Assembly (NCBI RefSeq): GCF_022539315.1
Contig: NC_066321.1
Span: forward strand, 8,374,824 to 8,438,823
Length of the DNA: 64,000 nt
From: Serinus canaria
Lineage: Eukaryota > Chordata > Aves > Passeriformes > Fringillidae
Reading direction: 5' to 3'
Below, piece after piece: positions 23,863 through 35,400 of the stretch (its first letter is position 1; the number at the start of each line of letters is the position of its first letter). The notes beneath the pieces were generated by a model that saw only the letters and a list, made by a program, of their open reading frames with translations, ran no database searches and had not been told where the DNA came from. The position numbers were made by a program, and so were the translations under genes.

Positions 23863-25402
23863 ACTTCTTCTAGTGAATCCAACCAAATAGTGAGATATCT
23901 AATGAAATATTGCCTTGTACCATGGATGATACTAAAGGTTTAACATTTAATCTCCTAGAACACTGAATACACTGAATAATTAGCATGCTGCAATATCTGG
24001 GACACAAAGTGGTGTGATACACAGTAAATCTTTTTATTATTCTATTGGATTCACAGGAGGCATGAATTTTAGGTGTTTTTGTATAAACAAAAGCACATGT
24101 AGACCAAATAATGCCAAATTTATACATTAAATTGTCAATCAAGTTTGCATATGATTCATTCTAATTACAATTGAAGAATGATCAAACAAGTACATGCACA
24201 ATATTTTATTTTTCCTGGCATTGATACAGGTGTGATGATCTAGTTGTCTACTTTTTATTGACTTGCTAACATATTTGTGGGAAAAACCAGACACATTTGA
24301 GGGCTTTTTGATGTCTGAAACAGAAGCACCAAACTTTAACTAAATATCACTTTAATTTAAATATGTTAACCAATGAGATTATTAGAGATTATCTCATTCA
24401 CACCTGTGGAACAATGAGGGCATAGTGAGAATTGAGAAGAAAGAGTAGTATACCATAAAAGCTATCTCTGTGGTCTGAGGTGGCCTTTAGAGGCTAAAAC
24501 CAGCCTCTAAATGGACAGACTGCTTTCAGTTGCAGCTTAAAAGTAACAGATGGATTTATTTGTTTGTTAGAGTATTAGATCAAGCCTTGACCTGATGAAA
24601 TAGCATAAATAATAAAATTTAATTTCTTTTGGAAAGCTCTAGATCAGACCAAACTGTATAGGTATTTTTGTGGGGCGGAAAGCATGAAACTGAATAAAAA
24701 TCAAAAGGTAGAACTTGCAGCCAGAAATCTCAGCCAGGGGATCTCCTGCACTCCCACCTCAGTTCTTACCCTGCCCACATTTTCCTTCCAAGGTCTGTAC
24801 CTGGTAGAGCTGTTCAGAATACTCTCACTGGGAAAAATAAACCAAGGAGTTCTAACTAAAATTAAATATCTTGCCTGAACTTTCTTCTTTTGTATCATTC
24901 TGGTTTTATTGCTTTCTTTTTTCCCCATCCTTAATTTAAGATCATATTCAGCTACTTTTGTGAGTGTGTTTATACGTATCCTATTATTTTCTGGTTTTAT
25001 TACAGTTTTAAGTGTTTCTTAGGCACAATATTGAACTTTACTGATCTTTCAAAGTTTTATTTCATAAGGTTGGGGTTTTTTTTCAAAGGAATGGGAATTC
25101 CTATTTTTTCCAAATCTATTGCCTACAAAAAGTACTTAGCCAGTCCAACAAAAATATGATTCAGTGTGAGGGTCACTAAAATATATCTCTAAGCAGAAGA
25201 GAAGGTGCTGGATTACTCAGATCTCCTTACCAGCATAATTCCAAAGTGTCAGGGAAAAAAAACCCCTCTTTTTTGTTCATAAAGAAATTTTGTCTCTCCT
25301 CTTGTGTAGCTCTGTTATTTCTTCTGTTACTGTCCTCTTTTGTCATAATTTTTGGGTAGACAATTGTTCACTGTGTGAAAGTTGCTCATTCATTTCTTTC
25401 AG
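23863..25402. other. Non-coding sequence with a 10-bp inverted repeat at 24486-24511
   Basis: The unit tttagaggct (24486-24495) is mirrored by agcctctaaa (24502-24511). Nothing else stands out and no gene is recognised. Confidence 0.6.
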
Positions 25403-25426
25403 AGGCCACTGGACAAGAGTCAGCAG
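25403..25426 (+). other. Splice-flanked 24-nt segment, possible microexon
   Basis: A pyrimidine-rich stretch ending catttctttcag at 25402 is followed by 24 bases, then cag and gtaaca at 25424-25432. The length is a multiple of three and the segment is open in frame 1 (RPLDKSQQ). Sites of this quality occur by chance in intronic DNA, so this is only a candidate. Confidence 0.15.
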
Positions 25427-28400
25427 GTAACAACTCACTGACCTAAAGACCTACCCATGCTCAGATAAATGAGCTGAATGTGAAAGGCTAAAAATCCCAT
25501 TACCAGACCTTGAGCCATCCTGTCCTTAAGCAATTTTGCAATATTTCTAAGAAAGAAATAAGTAAAAGTTGTGGATTAAGGGACAAATCAGATAAACCAG
25601 CAGTGAACCATTCTTCTGAAATAAAATTTTTCTTGTACTTTTGCTTAGCTGTACTCCTGATGCAATGAAATGATAGTCTTAAGAGATGCATGGTCATTGT
25701 GTCCTGAGTGAAATCAAGGCAGAGACTGAGGCCTTATTTTACTATCTTGGCAATGATGTCTATCCTAAATTGTTAATTTTCTTTTAAATTTTTTCGTACA
25801 GTAGAGAACTGGAGAACCTGTTCAGATGACTACAACCAAATTTCTTTGAGAGATGATCTCATCTTTAGCAAGCCCTGTACTTTGCTCACCATTTCTAAAA
25901 TTAGCCAAACTACATTTTCCAACAAGATATGGAAACTATCTTGGTATCCATAGCTCAATTTAAAATCTACACCTTTCAAGGTTTACGACTCCTGTCTATA
26001 TGTGACTAGAAAAATCTTATGGAGACTCTCCTTCAAACTTCACCCATAACCCAGTTTTTCATGGCATTCAGAGTGAGGGAAGACAATCCCTCTGTGCACC
26101 TAGGAGAATTAACCTTTTAGTCATGTTACTTATTAGTTGGGTTTGGGATAACCTGTATTTCTGTCTTCTGCTGAGATCCAACAGTTTGTGTACAAATCAT
26201 TAAGTCACCTGAGTCCATTGGAATTCAGGCCACCTTCAAACCTGTGCTATCAGGGTCCTTCTGAAAAAGGATCTCAAGCTGGTTTTTGGCTGTCGGATGT
26301 TGCTGCTGCAGAATGGACAGATAAAAGCTGCCTGAGCAAGGGCTGAGAGTATATTTTCAATTAAGGGATGAGAACGGGCAAGAACCTTGGCTCTGAGCTC
26401 AGCCCTGAAGCCTTTTACACTGAAATGAGTCATTGGAGTAAATTGAGTATATTTATAAATATATAACTGGGTGAAGTTCAGCTGAAAATACATTATGCAG
26501 TTATTCTGGTGAAAGAGGAAAACAATACCAATTTATTTAGCTTGCAGATTATTATCCTTTCTAAGAATTAATGCAAGAACTGTTTCTGAAACAAACAAAA
26601 CAGGAAAAAGTTTATCTTCTGAAATGGCTATAATGAGGTCTTTTCAAGGGGTTTTTTTAGTTAGCTGAAGTCACTTGGCTGAATGAACCATGAATTGAAT
26701 AATCCTGCTGATTAACCTAAAATTTAATTAACTAAAGAAAAAAAAATTTTGCTCTTTCAGATATTTAACTTCCTCATTATATGACTAAATATTCTTTTAA
26801 ATACTATGGGTTTTTTGAAACCCTCTTTTTGCATCTTGTGGAGCCTGGATTATAAAGTATTCTGTCCCCTAATTCAATCACTCTTCAATAGGATTGAAAT
26901 CTCTAGTCACTTCTAAAAACCCCACTAGGCACTTCTTCATTTTTAAGCACCTAACTACCTCTAAAAGTCTGGCCCTTGATAATTTTAGAAAATGGTCCTT
27001 TCTATCATGCAGAGTTTCCTGCTAGCAAACTGGAAAAGTAATTAGCATATAGATGCATCCCTCAGACGGTAGACTGGGTTAAACTGGATTTTTCTACCTT
27101 TTAATAACCATTGGAAAACAACAAGGAATTAATTGGTTTGGAAATGTGAACTGATGGAAAAAGTCAAGCTACAGAAAAGTTATTAACTATGCAACACTGA
27201 GAGTCCTTAAAACCATCAGTTAATGAAACAAAGAAAAGAATACATTGAGTGAGAATTGATTTAGAAGTGAAGAAGACAGATGAAAAAGGAATTACACTAT
27301 AATATGATGAAGAAAATATTCTTGGAGACTGCAGTAGCTGTAATAAAGTGAGAATAGTGGTCCAGGGAGCATCTCTGAGATGAAAGGAGCCCCATGGTTC
27401 TGTGATGCTCCAGCATGTTCCCTGCTCAGGGCAGCCTCCCCAGGACTTACCACAGCCCAGCCAGCACAGAGCCAGGTGCTCTGGCAAATGACAGTGAAAA
27501 TCTCTCCTGGCACCTTCTCTGATCCTATCCAGCCATGCAACACCCCCTCAATGTCCCTCCAGCCATTCAGGGGTGCCAGTAAGCAAAGGGAGAAGAGCTT
27601 TTCCACACGGGTGTTGTTGGGGTGCTCCAGTAGTGAGGCAAGACATGCCTTTGAAATCTGTGGATGAAAAATACTGCGTAAGAATGAGGATTTTTTTTAT
27701 TATTATATAATCCTCAAGGGCAGAATTTGAAATAGCTGCTAGGCAAGTGTTGCCTATTCCCAGTTTACACAAGATATCTTTAATCATATTCTAGTCAGAG
27801 AAAGAATTGACTGCAAGAGGAATTATAAAAACTTTTCCTTGCTTTCATCTTTGCTTTTCCACTCAACCTCACATGAGAGAGGGAGGAATCTGCACCAAGA
27901 CTGATTCTTGACTGTCCTGGATTGTTCTAACACAAGGGAATAATTATAAAAGACACATTTTTACTGCAAATGCCTCCAGGTTCATTTTTTTATTTTAACA
28001 GAACCCTGCTATCACAGCATAAAGTAAATATTTTCATGGTTGTGTGCCGGGGAAAAAAAATATCTTTTTTTTGGCTTAGTTGTGTTCATACTCTAATGAG
28101 GTAATTGAAAGAAACACTTAGTAGGAAAAAGCTCTTAGTGGAAGTATGATATTTTAAGTGCTGGAACACTTAAACTTTCATGTAAATAAATTAATTTCAT
28201 AGAAATGAATATAATACTGAAAAAAGCATAATGCTTTATACAAATGGAATTCTGGTTTGTTTTCCAGAGTTTCTAAGGCTCTTGTGGAACTAAGCATGAG
28301 GCAAACTGAGGGTGTATCACTCCACAAAGTGCAGCATGGGATGTGTGTGCCAGGATCACCTTAGTGAGCTTCATTGCCTTGCTGTATTTCAAAGCCCAGG

Positions 28401-28534
28401 AAAATGTCCTCACATGGGTTTGCCCATCAGTCTCATCCATGTGTGTGAAATGGAACTTCCCTACTGCAAGATGTAAGAACTGGAGAGAAGAGAACAGAAT
28501 GATATTGGGTGGAATGTCTACATTTTCCTCTCAG
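25427..28534. other. Non-coding sequence, one GC-richer patch at 27370-27640
   Basis: The patch at 27370-27640 is richer in C and G but nearly free of CpG. It yields overlapping chance frames of 79-107 codons on both strands, none recognisable. The rest is AT-rich unique DNA. Confidence 0.6.
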
Positions 28535-28569
28535 ACCTACGTGAGAGAAGAACAAAACCTTTTACAGAG
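28535..28569 (+). other. Splice-flanked 35-nt segment, possible small exon
   Basis: A good acceptor (tacattttcctctcag, ending at 28534) precedes 35 bases, which are followed by a near-consensus donor, gag then gtaaga, at 28567-28575. The first frame is open and reads TYVREEQNLLQ with two bases left over. A stronger-looking exon than most chance pairs, but I do not recognise the peptide, and no adjacent exon is evident. An alternative, longer version could use the acceptor ttgttttccag ending near 28267. Confidence 0.25.
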
Positions 28570-28837
28570 GTAAGAATTTTTGAGCTTTTACCTCTTGACT
28601 AAATCCAGCTTGAGCCCATTGGTGCCTGGAGGGCGTGAGCTGACCTCTGTAGTGCTTTTACCACACAGGCCTCATCTAAAAAGGAACCTGTTTGCGGCCT
28701 CAGAGTTTACTCTGTGTTGAGAGCTAAGGTGTGGTAAGTCACTATGTTTAGAAAAGTTCCTTTTAAAGTTCCTAGATCCAACTGAAGTACTAATACAGAC
28801 TTACCCCATCCATGGCCTATGGGAAGCACTGTAATAA
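28570..28837. other. Non-coding sequence
   Basis: Unique sequence between the exon-like segment and a CR1 tail. No gene recognised. Confidence 0.6.
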
Positions 28838-28901
28838 AGGAGTTGGATTTCAATGATCCTTGAGGGTCCTTTCCAGCTCAGGGTATTCCATGATTGTATG
28901 A
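28838..28901 (+). mobile_element. CR1 LINE 3'-end fragment
   Basis: The block ggagttggatttcaatgatc, cttgagggtcctttccagct, cagggtattccatgattgta closely follows the avian CR1 3' terminal consensus (ttggactcgatgatccttgt, gggtcccttccaactcag, atattctatgattc). Only the tail remains, and no open reading frame is associated with it. Confidence 0.85.
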
Positions 28902-31900
28902 AATGGGAGCCACTGCCCTTGTGGAATTATAATTTCCTGTATTGTAAGATGGTACCTGACACATTCAGGCAAAGGAGCACAAACTCCCAAATTTCTATGA
29001 GTTAAGAGAACCAGAAGGTGAACCCAAATGAGCTTGAAACTGATAGAAAGTATTTGTCAGTGAGGTCAGCTCCTTATTTAGTTTGTACCCATCTTCCAAA
29101 TGGACAGAGATGCATTTCTGAAATCCTTGATGAACCCTGAGTGCTCGCTCATATCCTGTATGAAAGAGCCAAAGGCAGCATTTCAGTAGCACTGGAAAGC
29201 TTTGCTGTGCTAAGTCTCTCCTTGTGCCTACCTAAACTGAATAAACTTTTTCAATGTGAGCCAAATACCATTGACTTTCATTTACTTTAGAGAGAAAAAG
29301 ATATTTGGGCTTTTATTTCTGAAATAGTTTCTCCTAGCCTACCTTTAAAAAGGTGGTGGTTTATTTTGAGGGTGTCAATGCTGCTGAAAGGAACGGTTGC
29401 GTAACTTCTGTCCTTATGAAAGCTGTAAAATTAGGCATCTTTGCTTATCAACTAAAGAAAAAAAATAGTTGGGATGATAAAAAGAGACTTTACAGGGAGA
29501 TCCACTGGATTCCTGTGTATGCTAATGGTTGTGGCACTTCACTCTCTGCCACATGACAGCAAGGCCCCAGTCCACTGAAGCACTTAAGGCTGAGCAGTGT
29601 CTTGGATGTCAAGGCACTGCTCACAGTGTGTAAAACTTGGCACACACCTGTGCTTTACTGGCTTAGAGCCAAGCTGAGCAACATGAACATAACACTGTAT
29701 TTGAATTCACTATATGCAGCTCTCAGTCCTGTATTGATCTGGATTCTGAAGCCTTCACTGAAGTAACTTCTAAGTTTCTTTTTTTTTTTTTTTTTTTTTT
29801 TAATAAACACAAAATGAATTTTATATAGTTGCTTCTTTCACTCAGAGATTTGAAAATACTTTAAAAATATGAATGTATTGATCTTTCACTATAGGAAGAG
29901 TTAGTAGCAGCAGCTCATAAAACAGATGAGGAATCTGAAAGTAGATGAGTGTAGAGAAGAGAAATCTAACAACAACTGAATGGAATTGGAAAATGAATTT
30001 TTCTTGATTGTATTCCCGTCTGCTTTGGGTTCAGTTTCATTAACTTTTTTGGAAGAAAGCTTCTGTCAGGAAAGTCTATGAAAACCCAGTTGTAGTAGAC
30101 ATTCAGAATAGTAGCAGAATTGTTATTTTGATTTTGTAATCTGGCTGCCTTTTAATGAACTTTTTTCTTTACATATGCACTCACATACTCTTTACATTCC
30201 TCTTTACATACACAAAAATCTTGAGTTATTGTACTGCTTAGCCAGATTAAAAACTTCTAAAGAAAAACTGAGCATAAAAATTTCACAGAAATAAATTCAA
30301 ATACATTGTGATCTTTTCTTACCAAGCAGAGAAAAGTATAGAGAGGCCAAGGGCTGTATGTGTATGGCTCATTTTTTATTTATTATCTTTATTGCTACTG
30401 AATTTTGCATTTAAAGAGGGAAACTGTGAGGAAAGCATAAGATAAAAAAATCCTCAATAAGAATTAGTGCAAGATAGACAGAGTTTTTTGTTCATGAATA
30501 ATATGAAGAAATGTCTTTTTTTTTTTAATAATAGAAATTGATTGAAATATCATTTGTACATATGTTAAATTGTGGAATTCATTGCATATGGGTAACATTA
30601 GAATAACATAACAATGACTGCAAGACTCAGTGGTTGTATGTGGGAAGAAAAGCTGCAGCCCCTTGAAACAGTAAGAGGGTACATAGGAAGAAGAGCAATA
30701 ATGCTCACCATTAAGCATTGGACTTTGGAAAGAAGATTCTCTCATAAGCAAGTTATTGCATAATTCTCTGTTATGGGAGTTTCACACCTTCCTCTGAAAC
30801 ATCTGGTGTTAGAATGCAATAAAACACTAAATGAATTTCTGACCTGATGTGGCATGACAATCAATAAAATTCTTTTATTAACTAGCTCTAGTTTTAAAAA
30901 CTTGTCATAGTAACAGCACGCAGCTTTGCAGAATGCTAACTTGTGATCAAACATTCAATTTATTTTGAAAACTAAATCTTTCCTGCCTTATTGCACATTT
31001 CCTCAAGTCTGGGGAGGTTAGCTCAGCATGCCTCACCATCTGCCTTTAGAGAAAACAAGCTCTCGGAGTTGGTTGTTTAACACCTAGTGGATGCTAGGTA
31101 GGAAATCTGTAGCAGTACAAAGCAGCTGAGATGCAACCAAAATTGCTTTAGACCAAGTAATCATCCTTTGGTTCATGTACAAATCTTCAGTCATGCCTCT
31201 TTCCCTTAAACAATGTTCCACTCAATGTCCTTTCTGCCACCCTACAGCCTCACAGTCCTTTCTGGTATATATGTAAAAATACAGTAATTCCTGATCTTCT
31301 GGTAGATATTCCAGTAAATCCAGGGTGGGAATGCAGTGTACATCAGGATACAAAGTCAAAGCTACTATCCCTGCATCAGACATTCATTTGACATACACCA
31401 GGTGATGCCTGGATTTTTGGTGTAGGACACAGTGCAGAAGGTTTGCAGCTCCTAGAGGTGCTCTGTGTCCCCACCCTCCCAGAAACACTGGAACTCTGCT
31501 GGTGTGGCTGGGCTCAAGGGAGGTTGATGCTGCTGGAGAAAAGGCCAGGGCATCCTGGAATGACCTTTTGGGTCTGTGGAGCAGTTCACAGTGGGAATTC
31601 CAGGAATCTTTCAAAGCACAGTATCACAACTAAGATAAAGTCAAGCAAATGCTACCTCATGATTTCAGTGAGGTGAAAATGGAAACCCCTCCTGAGTGCT
31701 TGGAAATGCCTAACTCTGACATGATGCCTCCAGTGAGAAACCCTGAGAGGACCAACACTGTGAATCCTCCCCACACTCCTTGCAAATGAAGCCATGCTGT
31801 AAAGCAATGAATTTTGATAGTGTGGCTTGCATTTCTCCAAGCAGCCTGAGTGATTTTTTCCAACGGGTACAGCAAAGCTTTAATGTGATATCTCTGTGGG

Positions 31901-32019
31901 TTTGCATTAAAAACATCTTCAGGTGCACCAAGAGTCTTGAATCAAATGTAAATGTCTACATGAGTAAAGGAAATATGTTTATGCATCAGGAAGGTTTATT
32001 TTGTGCTGGGTAGCACAAA
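28902..32019. other. Non-coding sequence with a poly-T tract
   Basis: The poly-T run at 29779-29801 is annotated separately. A GC-richer but CpG-poor patch lies at 31430-31600. No gene is recognised in either; frames are at most about 95 codons. Confidence 0.6.
29779..29801. repeat. Poly-T tract (23)
   Basis: Uninterrupted T run, followed by aataaacac. It could be the poly-A end of an old minus-strand retrocopy, but the adjoining sequence is not recognisable as one. Confidence 0.95.
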
Positions 32020-32420
32020 AAACCAACATGATTTTAATAGCCATATTTGCATGCAAATGGACTGTAGGCAGTCTGAAGATATTCCAGGAATCCCAAACTT
32101 TATGCACCATCTCTGAAGTCATGTTCATATAGAACAACATTTAATTTGTCATTAATTAGTAATTTGCTGTGTGAAAGCCAGCAAACTATCTTGGCTGAAT
32201 TGACCAGCACAGATTATTCTTCTGGAAATGAGCTGAAATTCAAACTGCTAGCAATTTCCATGAAAATAGAATTGCCTTTTGTCACTTTTATTTTAAAATA
32301 AGAATAAAATTATGTCAAAAAACAGCAAATAAAAGGGGTGAAAAATCCTACCTAAAAGACATAGGCAGGAAAATCCCAACTGATATGCCCATCCCAGCAA
32401 GCTAAAAAGACATTTCATGC
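32020..32420. promoter_or_regulatory. Candidate conserved non-coding element with palindromic octamer
   Basis: At 32045-32058 the sequence atttgcatgcaaat is a perfect 14-base palindrome made of two octamers (ATTTGCAT and ATGCAAAT) overlapping by two bases. A homeodomain-type string, attaattagtaattt, lies at 32151-32165. The surrounding 400 bases are unique, AT-rich and repeat-free. POU proteins (OCT and BRN families) bind the octamer, and a symmetrical pair may favour dimers. Activity is inferred. Confidence 0.4.
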
Positions 32421-35400
32421 AAGAGGCTCTTTGACACTTGAATTTATTTGAGACTATTTAGAAGATACTACTAAGTGTAAATTCCTTCTCCTAGCATCTC
32501 CTGGAAGTCAGGGTAGATTTTGTTGTATGAAATCTTTTCCTCTTTGAAAGTCAATGACTGGGGAGAAGAGCAGTGGGGAGGGGGAGACTTGGCAGACTGC
32601 CACCATCCTCTTTCATTATTTCATATGTTAAACGTCCCATCTAAATCTGCATTTGCTTGGTTCACCTCCCTGTATGTCGATGAGGGAATGATTGTTATTT
32701 TATACTTATAAATAATATATGTGCATTCAGAGACATTTCAAATATTTAGCTATCTTGAATTCTCACTTTTGCATACTTTCCCCTCCCTATACTCACCCCC
32801 TGCCTTCATGTCTGCTACTCAGTCAAAATAAAAGTCTCCCCCATCTCTATCTCCCATTGTTTTTTCCATGGTTGATTGAATGGTGTGCTAGGTTCAGTGA
32901 ACTTGGCTACTGCTCCACCCAGAAACAACCTTCTCTTCTATACCAATTATCATATGAAAGCTACTAATGTCATTTTACTGCAGCTCTGCTTCATGTTTCA
33001 GAATTGAAAGTGGCATCGTGCAGCCCACATTTGCCCAGTTGCAGGGAACAACCCTTCTCCTTTCCTTTTGCCCTGCATTTCAGTGTAAAATATTGGCTTC
33101 TTCTTTGTTTGCTACCTCAGTCTTCAATAAATAATTGCTACTTCAGATATGAAAACAACTTTCAATCTTGGATGCTGGTGCTGTTAGAAATATTATTGGA
33201 TCATGTATGCCTTATCCTCTGAGGGTGAATTGGTTATAGCAGACAATGGAGGGAGCTGGTCTCTTGGAACTTTAGAATGATGGAAATTTCTTCAAACAGA
33301 GTTTCAAATAGAAAATTTTGAATTTCAGCACCACACAACAATAAGAGAGAGAGTGTAATGCATTATAAATTTTAAATGTTGATGACAGATGTCACTAATT
33401 AATGGTCTGTCTTCAAACCTTGTTACGTATAAATATGAAATATCTTTGTACATTGAATATATGCATGAACATAGATGAATATGCTGTTGGTATTTTGAGA
33501 GGTTGGTATCGACAGAAATTAGTTTGTCCTTTACAATAGTGTCTGAGTGTCAAGAGTGATTCTTTGCTGTCCTTACAAGTTTAATAGCCCCATAGCATGG
33601 GTACAAAATCTCATTCTGTGCAGCCACCAAATGCAATTGGAATACATATTAAAGAGTAAACTAGTTTTCTGATGCGGAAACAATAATTTCACAGGAACAG
33701 GTATAATTTAAATTATGAAAAACATTTTTCTGTGTCTTTTTCCTAGATTTAGTTAGAAGATACAATATATATTTTACAACTGTCAGTGTTCTTATTTTTA
33801 TCATGTCTACTCTAAAAAAAACCTTCACAAGAATCGACAAATGTTAACAGCTGGTGTTATGAATCTCAGGAGCAGGAAATACAACATGACTGCCTTTACT
33901 GGGGCTGTGGGTGAGAGGACACTTCACTTCCGAAAGGAAATACTGGGTTTTCATTATTTATATGTTTGTTGTTCCCACAAAAATGGACCCAAGTGTTTTG
34001 AAAGGATTATAAATATGGTTGCAATTTGGCACTGGAGCTGGTTGCAGCCGCTGTACGTTTGTGTCCCTGCTCGTGTGTGGAATTTGGCCAATTCTAACTC
34101 TGAGTTGGTCACAAGCAGCCAAATGGCTTTCAGTTTTCTTTTGTTGTAGCTGCATTCCCTACAGGGCAAAAAACCTTTCAGGCTTTATTTCAAGGTACAA
34201 TATGCTCCTCTGAGAAGATAAATTATTAAAATGCAGTGTCTGCTTGTGAAAATTCCAGCTTTGCAAAGTTATGCTCATTTGGACTGCAAGAAATAACTGT
34301 TCTATCCCTCCAGGTCTCAGTTAAGCCAAGACATGTGCTAATTTTCTTTCAACTTTGAAGTTTTGATGGTCTCAAGGAAATCTGTGTTTAAAAGGAAAAT
34401 GGAATCTGCTTCACCATGAAGGAGTCAACATGTCTGGTGTAGTTAATCTGGAAAGCAGTTTTTCACTAGTATTCAGAGTTATTAGGTGTGAGATCCCATC
34501 TATTTGGGTTTATGCATCATCACAGCTTATTTTAAATATCATGCGACAGCTGGAATGGGCAAACCATCTACTGTTTACCATGGAACTGCATCTTTTATTA
34601 CTCGTCTGCCTAAAGACCTGGGGTGTGATAGGCTCACTCACGGGAGGGGTGGGCCCTCCTCCATCAAGAACTGAGCACTGCTCACTCCTGCTGTGGTCAG
34701 GCAGAGCTGAGGCTACAAGGCCAAATAGGTTCTTAAGACAGCCAACAAAAGTGCCAGACTTTCCTGAGGTCCTGATGGAGCCCAAAGGCCAGTATGAACT
34801 GCAGGTTTCTGTAAGCAGCTGCCTCCCCTATTTTTTGAGATCTTTAATATTGTGCTCTTTGCCAGGTTATCTGGGTGTTCATCTTTCTGTTACATCCTAG
34901 GTTATTGCAGCTACTAAAGAAAATGTGTATTATCACTTGGAATGAGATATATGTTCACATACAGGATGAATGTATAGAGTGAAATATGTGTGTGTGTGCA
35001 TTGGACATACTGAAACAAACAAGCTAAAAGTAACATTTTGAGACATTTGAGAGTGTTAATATTGATTACTGAATAGATTAAGAGACAGCTACAAGAGGTT
35101 TTGTCAGGAGATCAAACTTTACCTGTGTGACAGTGTTAATAGTATGAGACATGAACATTTATCAACAAAACAGTTTCAGCTGCTTGGCAAAAAGCATTGC
35201 ATCTCTGAAGTGTTTTGTCATACAGCTTCCTCCCACCTAACAAATCATGGTGTTGTTCACTTAAACTTGCTCATGTCAAGGAGAAAAATGTTTCCAGCAG
35301 GAGGCTGTAACAGTAAAGTTCTTGATTGAGGAATTTTTCCAAGATATTTTTTATTTAGAGTGCATAATTATCCCATTGTTGATAGAAAGGTGGCAACAAG

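Noticed and set aside
29779..29820. Poly-T as the tail of a minus-strand retropseudogene
   Set aside because: No recognisable parent sequence or target-site duplication visible next to the tract.
31011..31085. tRNA-like start (ggggaggttagctcagcatg)
   Set aside because: The first 20 bases resemble a tRNA 5' end and A box, but there is no matching B box (GGTTCGA-type) or acceptor-stem complement downstream. Not a tRNA gene; a tRNA-derived SINE could not be supported either.
34430..34900. 156-codon plus-strand open frame
   Set aside because: Longest frame in the window but with no recognisable domain or homologue, overlapped by a 91-codon antisense frame, and of a length plausible by chance in a 64-kb vertebrate sequence.
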